This document shows positions 48,599-59,163 of a stretch of 64,000 nt of DNA, piece after piece. The stretch covers positions 1,426,001 to 1,490,000 of the forward strand of contig NZ_CP045032.1 in NCBI RefSeq assembly GCF_009026825.1. The letters run 5' to 3'. The position numbers were made by a program, and so were the translations under genes. The notes under the pieces are model-generated. The model saw nothing but the letters and a program-made list of their open reading frames with translations. It searched no databases and had not been told where the DNA came from. This stretch comes from Corynebacterium urogenitale (lineage in GTDB: Bacteria; Actinomycetota; Actinomycetes; Mycobacteriales; Mycobacteriaceae). How positions within the stretch are numbered: position 1 is the stretch's first letter; every line of letters starts with the position of its first letter.

Positions 48599-48940
48599 CT
48601 AAGCGTCAGTTTGGTACTTCCACTCGCTGTCTTCGCCGTTATTGTGCAGCAAGCTCTCCTCCACGCATTCACCAACAGTGAATGACAAACCTACGAATAC
48701 CTCAGCACTGGACTCAGAACTATCGTCCACGCTCACCCCCTCGACGGGGTACGGTAAGTTTTCAAGATCCGGCAGCTCAATGCTGTATTTCATTTCATCC
48801 TCAGGGGCAATGTTACGCACCTCAATAAAGCCAGCGATGACTGCACTGTGCTGCCCGAACCTCCAGTCTCTACCGCGATACTCACCTTCGACTCATTGCG
48901 ACCATCCAACGGCGAGCGCACCAAAGCCAAATTTCTTCAT
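48599..48940 (-). pseudogene. Small gene with a premature TGA (candidate)
   Basis: An ATG at 48940 starts a hydrophobic N-terminus (MKKFGFGALAVGWSQ) that stops at TGA 48893-48895. The same frame continues for another 97 codons to 48599 with protein-like sequence (YSIELPDLENLPYPVEGVS). The continuity of the frame suggests a single nonsense change in a small exported protein of 113 codons. I do not recognise the family. Alternatively only the part from the GTG at 48820 is expressed. Confidence 0.45.
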
Positions 48941-49010
48941 GGGGATCGGAGCCTCTTGACGCGGTACGCTTGAATTGCTGTGGCTGCTGCGAGTTGTTCG
49001 GCTGGAAATT

Positions 49011-49050
49011 AAAAACAGCGCGGCACCCGTGGGAAACGAGCGACGCGCTG
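49011..49050 (-). terminator. ilvC terminator
   Basis: The stem CAGCGCG/CGCGCTG, with further internal pairing, is followed on the minus strand by TTTTTAATTTC. It lies about 25 bases after the ilvC stop. Confidence 0.8.
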
Positions 49051-49075
49051 TGGGGTTACAGGCGAAGGCTTGGAC

Positions 49076-50098
<1,023 letters not shown>

Positions 50099-50181
50099 CT
50101 ATTCCTTTCGTAGTTGACCGGCAGTCAATAAAACCATTTATACCAGCGGTCGTTTCATTTAATGAGATTATCTGACCATAT

Positions 50182-50214
50182 AGTGACACACGGGGGTAGT
50201 GCCCGTGCGTCACT
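50182..50214 (-). terminator. Hairpin between ilvN and ilvC
   Basis: AGTGACACACGGG pairs with CCCGTGCGTCACT (one mismatch, short loop). There is no U-tract, so it may be a partial terminator or processing site that lowers read-through into ilvC. Confidence 0.5.
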
Positions 50215-50230
50215 AGTGTCTACGGGGTGC

Positions 50231-50737
50231 CTAGAGTTTGGCCGGATACATCGCCTTTGGACCACGACTCAAAGCCGTGGCACTCGACTCAACAAGCTCG
50301 CGAATACCAAAAGGCTCCAAGATATCGAGGAGTGCCTGCAACTTAGACGGCGAACCGGTGGACTCGATGATGACGGAGTCTGGTCCGACGTCCACCACGT
50401 GCGCCCTGAACAGCTTGGCTGATTCCACCACCTGTGTCCGGTTGGACGCATCGGCAGACACCTTCACCATCAGCAGAGCTCGAACGACTGTGGATTCAGG
50501 ATCTTGACGAGAGACCTTAATAACAGGGATGAGCTTGTTGAGCTGCTTTGTAATCTGTTCGACCACATGATCTTCGCCCTCGACGACGATGGTGATGCGA
50601 TTGATGCCCTCGATCTCCGTGCGGCCGGAGCTAATGGACTGGATGGAGAATGCGCGGCGTGTGAACATTCCCGAGATGCGGGAGATGATGCCGTCCACAT
50701 CCTCGCACAGGATGGACAGGGTGTGCGTTTCAGCCAT
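50231..50737 (-). CDS. ilvN: Acetolactate synthase small (regulatory) subunit
   Basis: IlvN, 168 aa. The N-terminal ACT domain starts LSILCEDVDGIISRISGMFT and has the NRITIVVEG segment. The C-terminal half is the conserved IlvH-type domain, ending near LEPFGIRELVESS. It confers valine feedback on IlvB. The ATG overlaps the ilvB stop codon by one base (TAATG), so the subunits are made in a coupled manner. Confidence 0.97.
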   Translation of the reverse strand: MAETHTLSILCEDVDGIISRISGMFTRRAFSIQSISSGRTEIEGINRITIVVEGEDHVVEQITKQLNKLIPVIKVSRQDPESTVVRALLMVKVSADASNRTQVVESAKLFRAHVVDVGPDSVIIESTGSPSKLQALLDILEPFGIRELVESSATALSRGPKAMYPAKL

Positions 50738-52647
50738 TAGTTCTTCTCCTTGTCAGTCTGCAGGCCATCGATCTGCTCCTGCAGATCCTCCTCCATCTCT
50801 TCCTTAATGACTTCATGAATCTCCGCTGGATTCTCCGCGGCGGAAGACTCCTCATCAAAGAGCGGTCGCAGGTTAAGCGCGTACTGGATCTCATCATTTG
50901 GCGTTCCAGCTGCCACCATCGGCCACACCTGCGCATCTTCGCCGACGATGAAGTCAATGACGACCGGCCGGTCATTGATCTCTTGAGCCTTTCGGATAGT
51001 CGGCTCCACATCTTCTTCCTTCGTCACACGGAAAGCTGCACATCCCATGGATTCCGCGAGCATCAGGAAGTCCGGCAGGTAGGTCTCACCTGGTTTCAGG
51101 TTGGTGTGAGAGTAGTGCTCTTCATAGAACAGCGTCTGCCACTGCCGCACCATGCCAAGGTTTCCGTTGTTGATCAAAGCCACCTTAATTGGCAGCTTCT
51201 CAACTGCACAGGTGACGAGCTCCTGATTGGTCATCTGGAAACAACCATCGCCGTCGATCGCCCACACATCCTTCTCCGGCATACCAGCCTTCGCTCCCAT
51301 CGCGGCTGGAACGGCATAGCCCATGGTGCCCAAGCCACCAGAGTTCAACCAAGTACGTGGCTTCTCGTAATCGACAAACTGCGCCGCCCACATTTGGTGC
51401 TGCCCCACACCTGCAACGTAAACCGCATCTGGGCCAACCACGCGAGAGAGGGTTTCAATAACGAACTGCGGAGCCAGCTTGTCATTCGGCTGCTCGGAGT
51501 AGCCACGAGGAAAGTCCTCGCAGAGCTGGTCAAGGTATTTCAACCAGCTGGCAGTATCAGGCCCCTCCAATTCGAGAGAGCTCATGGCCGCATTCAAAGC
51601 GGTAAGCACTTCACGGGCATCACCGACGATAGGCACCTGAACCTCGCGAACCTTACCAATTTCTGCTGGGTCAATATCCGCGTGAATCACCTTGGCATTC
51701 GGAGCGAAGCTGGCAAGGTCACCAGTCACGCGGTCATCGAAGCGCGCACCGATCGTGATGAGCAGATCGGACTTCTGCAGGGCCGCCACAGCAGGGACGG
51801 TGCCGTGCATACCTGGCATACCCATGTGCAGGCGGTGGGAATCGGGGAACACACCCAGGGCCATGAGGGTGGTGACCACTGGAATGTCGTATGCCTCGGC
51901 GAACGCGAGCAGTTCGGCGTGAGCCTCGGACTTAATCACGCCACCGCCGATGTACAGCACGGGTTTCCGAGCACTACTAATAAGGCGGACAGCCTCTTCG
52001 ATCTGCCGGGAGTGCGGCGTCGTTACTGGGCGGTAGCCAGGCAGTTCGTACTTGGGTGGCCAGATGAAGTCCAGCTCTGCATTCTGGACATCCTTAGGGA
52101 TATCGACCAGAACGGCTCCAGGGCGGCCGGTGGATGCGACGTGGAAGGCTTCAGCAATAGCTGCCGGGATCTCCTCGGGGCGCGTCACCATGAAGTTGTG
52201 CTTGGTGATCGGCATGGTCACACCACGAATATCTGCTTCCTGGAAAGCATCCGTTCCGAGCATATGCTGGCCAACCTGGCCTGTGATGGCGACCATTGGC
52301 ACGGAGTCCATGTTGGCGTCGGCAATTGGAGTAACCAGGTTCGTCGCGCCTGGACCAGAAGTGGCGATGCACACACCAACTCGTCCGGTTGCCTGCGCAT
52401 AACCTGTGGCAGCATGCCCGGCTCCTTGCTCGTGACGTACGAGAATGTGCGTCAGTTTCTCGGAGGAGTAGAGGGCGTCATACAGCGGAAGAACCGCGCC
52501 TCCGGGGAGGCCAAACACAACATCGGTGCCAAGTTCTTCAAGAGAGCGAACGACGGCCTCGGCACCGTTAATTCGTTCCGGACGGTTGCCGCGGTTGTTT
52601 TTCGCCAGGATTGCTGGAGTTGCATGTGAGCGTGATGTGTCAGTCAC
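50737..52647 (-). CDS. ilvB: Acetolactate synthase large subunit
   Basis: IlvB, 636 aa, thiamine diphosphate and FAD enzyme forming acetolactate or acetohydroxybutyrate. It contains the catalytic Glu region [16 protein letters not shown] and the ThDP motif [18 protein letters not shown]. The C-terminal tail (about 30 residues) is acidic and Gln/Lys-rich. The first gene of ilvBNC, it is preceded by a leader peptide and attenuator. The start is a GTG or ATG at 52647 in the family's usual position, with GGAG-type bases upstream. Confidence 0.97.
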   Translation of the reverse strand: MTDTSRSHATPAILAKNNRGNRPERINGAEAVVRSLEELGTDVVFGLPGGAVLPLYDALYSSEKLTHILVRHEQGAGHAATGYAQATGRVGVCIATSGPGATNLVTPIADANMDSVPMVAITGQVGQHMLGTDAFQEADIRGVTMPITKHNFMVTRPEEIPAAIAEAFHVASTGRPGAVLVDIPKDVQNAELDFIWPPKYELPGYRPVTTPHSRQIEEAVRLISSARKPVLYIGGGVIKSEAHAELLAFAEAYDIPVVTTLMALGVFPDSHRLHMGMPGMHGTVPAVAALQKSDLLITIGARFDDRVTGDLASFAPNAKVIHADIDPAEIGKVREVQVPIVGDAREVLTALNAAMSSLELEGPDTASWLKYLDQLCEDFPRGYSEQPNDKLAPQFVIETLSRVVGPDAVYVAGVGQHQMWAAQFVDYEKPRTWLNSGGLGTMGYAVPAAMGAKAGMPEKDVWAIDGDGCFQMTNQELVTCAVEKLPIKVALINNGNLGMVRQWQTLFYEEHYSHTNLKPGETYLPDFLMLAESMGCAAFRVTKEEDVEPTIRKAQEINDRPVVIDFIVGEDAQVWPMVAAGTPNDEIQYALNLRPLFDEESSAAENPAEIHEVIKEEMEEDLQEQIDGLQTDKEKN

Positions 52648-52703
52648 GTGTCAATCGCTCCTTGGATCAGTGGTCATCTGCGATGGGGAGGTGACAACCA
52701 CAA

Positions 52704-52751
52704 ACGCCCCCAAGGAACCGACGATCATGGAGTGTCGGTTCAAGGGGGCGC
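52704..52751 (-). promoter_or_regulatory. ilvB attenuator (terminator hairpin with alternative antiterminator)
   Basis: Read on the minus strand, GCGCCCCCTTGAACCGAC pairs with GTCGGTTCCTTGGGGGCG and is followed by TTTG. The 5' arm can instead pair with GGGGCGCC at 52787-52794, right after the leader peptide's stop codon. Slow translation of the Leu/Ile/Val codons of the leader would favour that second pairing and let transcription go on. Confidence 0.85.
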
Positions 52752-52794
52752 CTGGATTATTCGAATCTCAATGCGAGGGTGCTACCGGCGCCCC

Positions 52795-52833
52795 TCAACC
52801 TACGAGTACGCGAATAATAAGGTTGGTCATCAT
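52795..52833 (-). CDS. ilvB leader peptide
   Basis: A 12-residue frame, MMTNLIIRVLVG, of which six residues are Leu, Ile or Val, ends in TGA just before the alternating hairpins. A second ATG directly after the first would give 11 residues. It works as the sensor for charged branched-chain tRNAs, as in the C. glutamicum ilvB operon. Confidence 0.85.
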   Translation of the reverse strand: MMTNLIIRVLVG

Positions 52834-53046
52834 GTGACTAACAGTAGCGTGCCAGCGTCAATCACGCAACCCACTTCACCACCTTGTTCCCAAAGGGTGA
52901 ACCCCTCAATCTCAATAGATGGTCATATTGTGGCTATAGAATCAGCACTGATTCACACCTCCCCCGTGCAGCCTCAATGAATCTTCCAGCAAGATTTACG
53001 ACCACGGCAAGAACTGTTGTCACAGTCTCCTACTACGGTGGAGACC
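52834..53046. other. Divergent promoter region between ilvB leader and mscCG
   Basis: This stretch holds the promoters for the ilv operon (minus) and the MscS-type channel gene (plus). I see no further gene in it and no operator I can name. Confidence 0.5.
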
Positions 53047-54690
53047 ATGAACGTCGGTTACTTTTTACTCCGTTTGTGGGAATGGTTAATCGCCCACGGC
53101 CTTCCCATCGCAGCACTCATCGTCATTGCGCTCCTCATCCCGCGGATCGGACGTTTCGCCGTGCGCGTGGTGACGCAGAGGCTAACGGAAGATGAGGAAG
53201 CTACGAAGACCCGGCTAGCGCTCGTCGGCGCCCTCGTCTACGTGGTAGAAGCTGTCGCTTACTTTTTCGTGGTTATGCTCATCCTCACGAATCTTGGTGT
53301 TCCCCCGATGGGCGCAGCGCTTCCCGCCACCGTTGTCTCTGCGGCCGTTGGTTTCGGTGCCCAGAACGTGATCGGGGATTTCCTCGCCGGCTTCTTCATC
53401 ATCTCCGAGCGCCAGTTCGGTTTGGGTGATTACGTGAGTTTCGATGGACCGAATAATCCCGTCGAAGGCACAGTCGTCGCCCTGACCTTACGCGCGACTC
53501 GCCTGCGCACCCCAGCCGGCGAGATGGTCAATGTCCCCAATGGCTCAACGGGCGTTATCACCAACTTTTCGCAGGAGTGGTCCCGAGCTGTTGTGGACAT
53601 CCAAATCCCTATGGAATCCGGCGAATCCATGGCTGTGCTCACGCGCAAGGTTGAGCATGCAGCTCGCAAGGCGGTCTCGAGACCAGACATCGCCGAACAG
53701 GTTACCAATGACCTCGACGTCCTGCCTGCCACCCAGCTGATCCAGCCATCCGCCGCAGGCCAACCTTGGAGCATCCAATACCGCATCACAGTGGACGTCA
53801 ACCCAGCGCAGCAGTGGACCGTTGAGCGCGCCATCCGCTCTGCTGTCGCCAACGTCTTCTGGGAGCGCATGCAGCACAACCGTGGGCTCTCCGCAATTGA
53901 TCTCGACGCCACCGAACCCAACTCCCAGCCCCGTGAAAACCAGAAAGAGGCGGCTCTAACCACCTCCGCCCCGGCCCCGTCTCGGAAAGAAAGCACCGAA
54001 GCGAACGCACCAACTGAGGTTTTCCCCTCCACGAATGCTGCCGATGAAGGCGACGCCTCACCGAACGACGAACTTCGCGCCGCCGACGACGGTCCGGGTG
54101 CACCAGCTTTGAAGGAATCAGGCCCCGCAGCCACAACCGGAGAAAGCAATAGGAAAGATCCTTTCGGTGCCGACGGGTCTGGCCTTGAGGAAGGAACCGG
54201 TTCAGAAGCCTGGTTCCAGCGCCACGAATATGACACAAAACTCAAGAACTTCCTCAGCATTGGAGGCCGAACCCGCGTGTCCACGACTGTTCTATTCCTC
54301 GTGCTCCTCATACTCGGTGGGCTTGCGCTGGCGTCGTCGAATCCAGAAGGTGGAAACGCCGGCCTACTCAACCCCGCACGCTGGCAGTCGACAGAGGAAA
54401 AGACAACGGATAAAGCCACCCCAACGGAGGCGACCACGACGACGGACAACGTCGCACCCACAACTGAGACGGCCCCAACTGACACAACGCAAACCGATAC
54501 CACGCAGCCGACTGGCGAACAGCAACGGCCACAAAACCAATCGCCACGGCAATCGCAGGAAAGCACAACCAGCACGTCTCAACCCAATAGTGAAAGTACA
54601 GCCCCGACTCAAGGCAACCAGCAGTCCGCGGTACCAAGCGATGCTGAGGAAGCCCCTAGCTCGGGAGCCAGCAACCAAAGCGCGGGCTAG
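53047..54690 (+). CDS. mscCG: MscS-type mechanosensitive channel with C-terminal extension (MscCG-like)
   Basis: A 547-aa membrane protein. The MscS core comprises three N-terminal helices, with the pore helix around GAALPATVVSAAVGFGAQNV and then the beta domain (VPNGSTGVITNFSQEW). After residue 300 comes an acidic linker. A fourth helix lies near residues 415-435 (VSTTVLFLVLLILGGLAL), followed by an outside tail rich in Thr, Gln and Ser. This four-helix layout and the place between ilvB and ilvD are those of C. glutamicum MscCG (YggB), which releases glutamate. The ATG at 53047 has GGTGGAG upstream; a TTG ten codons earlier is in frame. Glutamate efflux here is inferred. Confidence 0.9.
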   Translation: MNVGYFLLRLWEWLIAHGLPIAALIVIALLIPRIGRFAVRVVTQRLTEDEEATKTRLALVGALVYVVEAVAYFFVVMLILTNLGVPPMGAALPATVVSAAVGFGAQNVIGDFLAGFFIISERQFGLGDYVSFDGPNNPVEGTVVALTLRATRLRTPAGEMVNVPNGSTGVITNFSQEWSRAVVDIQIPMESGESMAVLTRKVEHAARKAVSRPDIAEQVTNDLDVLPATQLIQPSAAGQPWSIQYRITVDVNPAQQWTVERAIRSAVANVFWERMQHNRGLSAIDLDATEPNSQPRENQKEAALTTSAPAPSRKESTEANAPTEVFPSTNAADEGDASPNDELRAADDGPGAPALKESGPAATTGESNRKDPFGADGSGLEEGTGSEAWFQRHEYDTKLKNFLSIGGRTRVSTTVLFLVLLILGGLALASSNPEGGNAGLLNPARWQSTEEKTTDKATPTEATTTTDNVAPTTETAPTDTTQTDTTQPTGEQQRPQNQSPRQSQESTTSTSQPNSESTAPTQGNQQSAVPSDAEEAPSSGASNQSAG

Positions 54691-54727
54691 TTCTCCCTCG
54701 TAAGTTCGAACTGATTAAATAGCACAC

Positions 54728-55423
54728 ATGACCCCTCAGGCAGACGATCGTCGTAGTACACAGGACTCAGAGTCGCCCACTCGCGGGCCAGGAGTGAAAT
54801 GGAGAGGAAATAACGCCATCCTCACACCGAGCCGTGAGCACATTTTGGGTGCCATTGTCATGTTCCTCATGTGCCTCATGTTCACCGGCTACGACGTAGC
54901 GAAGTTCTTTTGGGTGCCACTGCTCCCCCTCGCGTTTATGGCGTGGACGCTGTACGTCCGCACGGTCGTAGGCCCAGAGGGCATCGGTGCCCGCTACCTC
55001 TTCCGCAAAAACCAAATGATGAATTGGGAGGAGTTCTCTGCCATCCAGTTCAGCAACTCCGGCCGCGCCTACGCGGTAGCTCGGGATGCTGCGGCCGAGC
55101 AGGCCATCCGGGAGGACAACGCCGAAGTCTCCGCCAAGCAGGGCACTGAGAAGCGCTTCTGGCTGCCTGGGGTATCGTTCAATTCACTGATCACCCTCAG
55201 TATCGCCTCCGAAGGTCGCATTCCAGATCCCGTCACCACGGGCCGCGACTCCGCGGACAGGAAAGTCCAGGTCGTCCACAAGGACGGATACGCCGTCCTC
55301 ATGGATCAGGACGAATATGCAGACTACGAAAAGCAGCGCCGCGCTGAAGAAGCAGAAAAGCAGGCGCACAAGCAGGCTAAAGAGCAGGCTGACGAGCCCG
55401 CAGACGTAGAGAAGAGTGAATAA
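54728..55423 (+). CDS. PH-domain membrane protein, unknown function
   Basis: A 231-aa protein with two adjacent membrane helices (about residues 39-80: GAIVMFLMCLMFTGYDVAK, then WVPLLPLAFMAWTLYV). A bacterial PH-like domain follows (VGPEGIGARYLFRKNQMMNW). The C-terminus is charged and rich in Glu, Lys and Ala. The same gene stands between mscCG and ilvD in C. glutamicum. It ends three bases before the ilvD start, so the two are co-expressed. Function unknown. Confidence 0.75.
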   Translation: MTPQADDRRSTQDSESPTRGPGVKWRGNNAILTPSREHILGAIVMFLMCLMFTGYDVAKFFWVPLLPLAFMAWTLYVRTVVGPEGIGARYLFRKNQMMNWEEFSAIQFSNSGRAYAVARDAAAEQAIREDNAEVSAKQGTEKRFWLPGVSFNSLITLSIASEGRIPDPVTTGRDSADRKVQVVHKDGYAVLMDQDEYADYEKQRRAEEAEKQAHKQAKEQADEPADVEKSE

Positions 55424-55426
55424 GTC

Positions 55427-57277
55427 ATGAATGCCATCCCATTGAGGTCCTCCGTCACCACCCAAGGACGCAACGCCGCCGGAGCCCGCGCTCTATGGCG
55501 TGCTACAGGCATGACCGATGAAGACTTTGACAACAAGCCGATCATCGCCATTGCCAACTCCTACACCCAGTTCGTCCCTGGGCACGTTCACCTCAAGGAT
55601 GTCGGTGACATCGTCGCGGAGGCGATCCGCGAGGCCGGTGGCGTGCCACGTGAATTCAACACCATCGCCGTCGACGACGGCATCGCCATGGGTCACGCTG
55701 GCATGCTGTACTCCCTGCCCTCTCGTGAAATCATCTCCGACGCTGTGGAATACATGGTCAACGGCCACGCCGCCGATGCGCTCGTGTGTATCTCCAACTG
55801 TGACAAGATCACCCCGGGTATGCTCAACGCCGCGATGCGCCTGAATATCCCGGTCGTTTTCGTCTCCGGCGGCCCCATGGAGGCTGGCAAGGCCGTGGTC
55901 GTGGACGGTGTGGCACAAGCCCCAACCGATCTCATCACAGCGATCTCCGCCTCTGCCTCCGAGCAAGTCTCCGCACAGAACCTGCTGACCGTCGAGCAGG
56001 CCGCCTGCCCAACCTGTGGCTCCTGCTCCGGTATGTTCACGGCTAACTCGATGAACTGCCTCACCGAGGCCCTGGGGCTGTCACTGCCGGGCAACGGATC
56101 CACTCTCGCAACGCACGAGGCACGGCGCCAACTGTTCACAGACGCCGGTACGACCATCGTCGAGCTGTGTCGCCGGTACTACGGCGAGGGCGACGAGTCC
56201 GTCCTGCCACAGAACATTGCTACCCGCGAGGCGTTCGAAAATGCGATGGCCCTCGATATGGCCATGGGCGGTTCCACCAACACGGTGCTGCACATCCTCG
56301 CGGCGGCCGAAGAGGGCGGGGTGGACTTCACGCTGCACGATATCGACGAGCTATCCAAGCGCGTCCCGTGCCTATCCAAGGTCTCCCCTAACTCCGACTA
56401 CCACATGGAGGACGTGCACCGCGGCGGCGGTATCCCAGCAATCCTCGGCGAGCTCTACCGTGGCGGCAAGCTCAACGAAGGCGTCCACTCCGTGCACTCG
56501 GCAACCCTTAAGGAATGGTTGCTGCACTGGGATATCCGCTCCGGCGAGCCCTCCGATGAGGCCATTGAGCTCTTCTACGCCGCACCAGGTGGTGTGCGCA
56601 CCACAGAGCCATTTTCTACAAACAACCGCTGGTCGGAACTGGATACGGACGCGGAAAACGGAGTGATCCGCGATGTAGACCACGCCTACACCGCCGACGG
56701 TGGCCTGGTGATCCTGCGCGGTAATCTCGCGGAAGACGGCGCCGTCATTAAGTCCGCAGGCGTGGATCCCTCCGTCTGGCATTTCGAAGGCAAAGCCCTT
56801 GTCGTTGAATCTCAAGAGGACGCAGTCCGCGTCATCCTCGACAAGAAGGTTCAACCTGGCCACGTGGTGGTTGTACGCTACGAGGGACCTTCAGGTGGCC
56901 CGGGTATGCAGGAAATGCTCCACCCCACCGCGTTCCTCAAGGGCGCTGGTCTGGGCAAAAAGTGCGCCCTGATCACCGATGGTCGCTTCTCCGGCGGTTC
57001 CTCCGGAATCTCCGTGGGTCACATCTCCCCCGAAGCCGCCCATGGCGGTCTTATCGGCCTGGTCCGTGACGGTGATCCGATCCTCATCGACGTCCACGAG
57101 CGCCGTCTGGAACTGCAGATCTCCGACGAAGAAATCGCCAAGCGCCGCGAGGAAATGGAGGCCACCGATAAGCCGTGGACCCCGACCACCCGCAAGCGCA
57201 CGGTGACCAAGGCTCTCCGCGCCTATGCTTCGATGGCTACCTCCGCCGACCGCGGTGCTGTCCGCGAAGTAAAGTAG
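55427..57277 (+). CDS. ilvD: Dihydroxy-acid dehydratase
   Basis: IlvD, 616 aa, the Fe-S enzyme that dehydrates dihydroxyisovalerate and dihydroxymethylvalerate in valine and isoleucine synthesis. Cluster cysteines are in [11 protein letters not shown] and [18 protein letters not shown]. The C-terminal [20 protein letters not shown] motif is present. The length is typical. It follows the PH-domain gene by three bases and converges on lysG. Confidence 0.97.
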   Translation: MNAIPLRSSVTTQGRNAAGARALWRATGMTDEDFDNKPIIAIANSYTQFVPGHVHLKDVGDIVAEAIREAGGVPREFNTIAVDDGIAMGHAGMLYSLPSREIISDAVEYMVNGHAADALVCISNCDKITPGMLNAAMRLNIPVVFVSGGPMEAGKAVVVDGVAQAPTDLITAISASASEQVSAQNLLTVEQAACPTCGSCSGMFTANSMNCLTEALGLSLPGNGSTLATHEARRQLFTDAGTTIVELCRRYYGEGDESVLPQNIATREAFENAMALDMAMGGSTNTVLHILAAAEEGGVDFTLHDIDELSKRVPCLSKVSPNSDYHMEDVHRGGGIPAILGELYRGGKLNEGVHSVHSATLKEWLLHWDIRSGEPSDEAIELFYAAPGGVRTTEPFSTNNRWSELDTDAENGVIRDVDHAYTADGGLVILRGNLAEDGAVIKSAGVDPSVWHFEGKALVVESQEDAVRVILDKKVQPGHVVVVRYEGPSGGPGMQEMLHPTAFLKGAGLGKKCALITDGRFSGGSSGISVGHISPEAAHGGLIGLVRDGDPILIDVHERRLELQISDEEIAKRREEMEATDKPWTPTTRKRTVTKALRAYASMATSADRGAVREVK

Positions 57278-57381
57278 CTCGGGCTATCCGGCGGCCCTAG
57301 CCACTGGGTTCATTGTCGCTGGGCTCATCGCTAAACCTCCGCAGCTAGACTTCCGCCCCCTTCGGGTTCGAGATCTAAGGT

Positions 57382-58284
57382 CTAGCCGTGGAGGTTTTGC
57401 GCTGCTGCAGCGTGTATTGCATCGGTGAGCTTCTCCAACAGTTCGGATTCCACTTTCCACCGCTGCCAGTACAGGGGCACGTCAAGCCAGTTCGGCTGGC
57501 TCTTGGTGGTGGGAAGACGACCATCGAGAACCACAAATTCACCGCGCTCAATGTGGGGTCGGCAGGCACTTTCCGGCACAACTGCCCACCCTAGCCCCGC
57601 GGCCACGGCATCATTGATGCCGTCAAAGTACGGCACGTGGGTCTCCCGCCGATTCGGGGAAATCTGCACCTCGCCCCGGTGCCGCCTGAGATACTCGACC
57701 TCCAAGGTATCTTTCTTATTGAATCTCACGTACGGAAGGTTTCCCCACCCGTAGGCACCATCCTGCAACTGTGCAGCCAATGAGGGCGCTGCCACAGCAA
57801 GATAGCGGTGATAGCCCAAGAACTCGCTCTGGCAGCCTGTTACTGGTGTCTCTTCCGTCGTGACCGCTCCCATACAGTCACCCCGCTGCAGCAGACGCAA
57901 CGAGTGCCGCTCATCCTCCAGCCTTAGGCGAAGTCCCGGCCCCATGAATTCCTGAGACATCGCGTAGACGGGCCTGAACCACGTTCCCAGGGAGTCAGCA
58001 TTGACGACGACGCTCAGAGGTACCGCAGACAGTGCGCTTCCGAGCTGCATCGTGGCTTCCGCTTCCAGCAGCTGCATGCGTCTCGCAGTCTGCACGAGCA
58101 CTTCACCGGCGGGCGTCACACTCACGGGCGTGGTTCTTCGGAGCACAATTCGGCCGATTTCGGCCTCCAATGTCTTCACACGCTGGGATACCGCGGAAGC
58201 GCTCACCCCCAGTGACGCTGCGGCGGCATCGAAGGATCCTTCGTCGACAATCGCGAGCAAGGTATCGAGGTGACGTGGGAACAT
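57382..58284 (-). CDS. lysG: LysR-type regulator LysG (ArgP/IciA family)
   Basis: A 300-aa LysR regulator. The helix-turn-helix is at about residues 5-60 (LLAIVDEGSFDAAAASLGVS), followed by the effector domain. LysG activates lysE when cytoplasmic lysine or arginine is high, and the divergent lysE gene with 71 bases between is the classical arrangement. The AT-rich intergenic region (58285-58355) should hold its binding site, around AGATTGCTTAGTTTGCCTAAT. Confidence 0.93.
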   Translation of the reverse strand: MFPRHLDTLLAIVDEGSFDAAAASLGVSASAVSQRVKTLEAEIGRIVLRRTTPVSVTPAGEVLVQTARRMQLLEAEATMQLGSALSAVPLSVVVNADSLGTWFRPVYAMSQEFMGPGLRLRLEDERHSLRLLQRGDCMGAVTTEETPVTGCQSEFLGYHRYLAVAAPSLAAQLQDGAYGWGNLPYVRFNKKDTLEVEYLRRHRGEVQISPNRRETHVPYFDGINDAVAAGLGWAVVPESACRPHIERGEFVVLDGRLPTTKSQPNWLDVPLYWQRWKVESELLEKLTDAIHAAAAQNLHG

Positions 58285-58355
58285 AAAGCAATTCTAAACC
58301 ATATTTAGATTGCTTAGTTTGCCTAATCTGCACAGACTTCTTAGGGTCTGAATTC

Positions 58356-59111
58356 ATGGAAAGTCAGTGGTTCTCGGTGGCACTCAGCGCCTTCGTTCTA
58401 TGGACATCCCTCATGCTCGCTTTCGGACCTCAAAGCGCGCTGATCCTCAAGCAGGGAATTCGCAAGCAGGGCCTGATCTCAGTTCTCGCGGTAGTCATCA
58501 TCAGTGATTTCTTCCTCGCCGCGCTGGGTATCTCCGGCGTCTCTGCGATGGTCGAGCGCGCGCCATGGCTTGTCACAGGTCTGCGCTGGGGTGGCGTGGT
58601 CTACCTTCTGTGGTTTGCGTTTACCTGCTTCCGGGACGGCCTGGCCCCCAAGACCCTCACGGCTGCGGATATGGAACCGACGCCACCCGCTCTGGTATCG
58701 AAGGATGAGGATCCGAATGAGCCACTGCTGCCCCGCACCGTTCCCAATAACACCGCCACCAACACCACGGTGGTCGTCGCGGAAGCTCCCACGCAGCCAC
58801 AGACCACAACCATGAAGTTGATCCGCTCCGCTCGCGGACCAGCCTTCGCCGCCATCGTGATGACATGGTTTAACCCGAACGCTTACGTGGATTCCATCTT
58901 GTTGGGCAGCCTCTCAGTCCACCATCCGGGGATGGAGCTAGCTTTGTACGCCGGTGCGATGGCCGGGACCTGCTTGTGGTTCCCGGCATTCGGCTACGCA
59001 GCGCACAAGCTCTCCGACCAGCTATCAAAGCCCCACATTTGGGCGAGCCTGAACGTAGCGATCGGAGTCATCATGGTTCTCATGGCGCTGCGCCTCGCCT
59101 TGAGTGGCTAG
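58356..59111 (+). CDS. lysE: L-lysine/L-arginine exporter LysE
   Basis: A 251-aa LysE-family exporter with about six membrane segments. It starts FVLWTSLMLAFGPQSALILK with the conserved GPQ motif near residue 25. It also contains WFNPNAYVDSILLGS, the characteristic mid-protein motif. Between helices 3 and 4 there is a hydrophilic loop of about 50 residues, Pro/Thr/Asn-rich, longer than in the 233-aa C. glutamicum protein as I recall it. Expression is probably LysG-dependent. Confidence 0.93.
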   Translation: MESQWFSVALSAFVLWTSLMLAFGPQSALILKQGIRKQGLISVLAVVIISDFFLAALGISGVSAMVERAPWLVTGLRWGGVVYLLWFAFTCFRDGLAPKTLTAADMEPTPPALVSKDEDPNEPLLPRTVPNNTATNTTVVVAEAPTQPQTTTMKLIRSARGPAFAAIVMTWFNPNAYVDSILLGSLSVHHPGMELALYAGAMAGTCLWFPAFGYAAHKLSDQLSKPHIWASLNVAIGVIMVLMALRLALSG

Positions 59112-59163
59112 CGGTCACTGAATTCAGAACTTGCAGGTGTGCTCCCGCACGGCGAGCAAGTGA

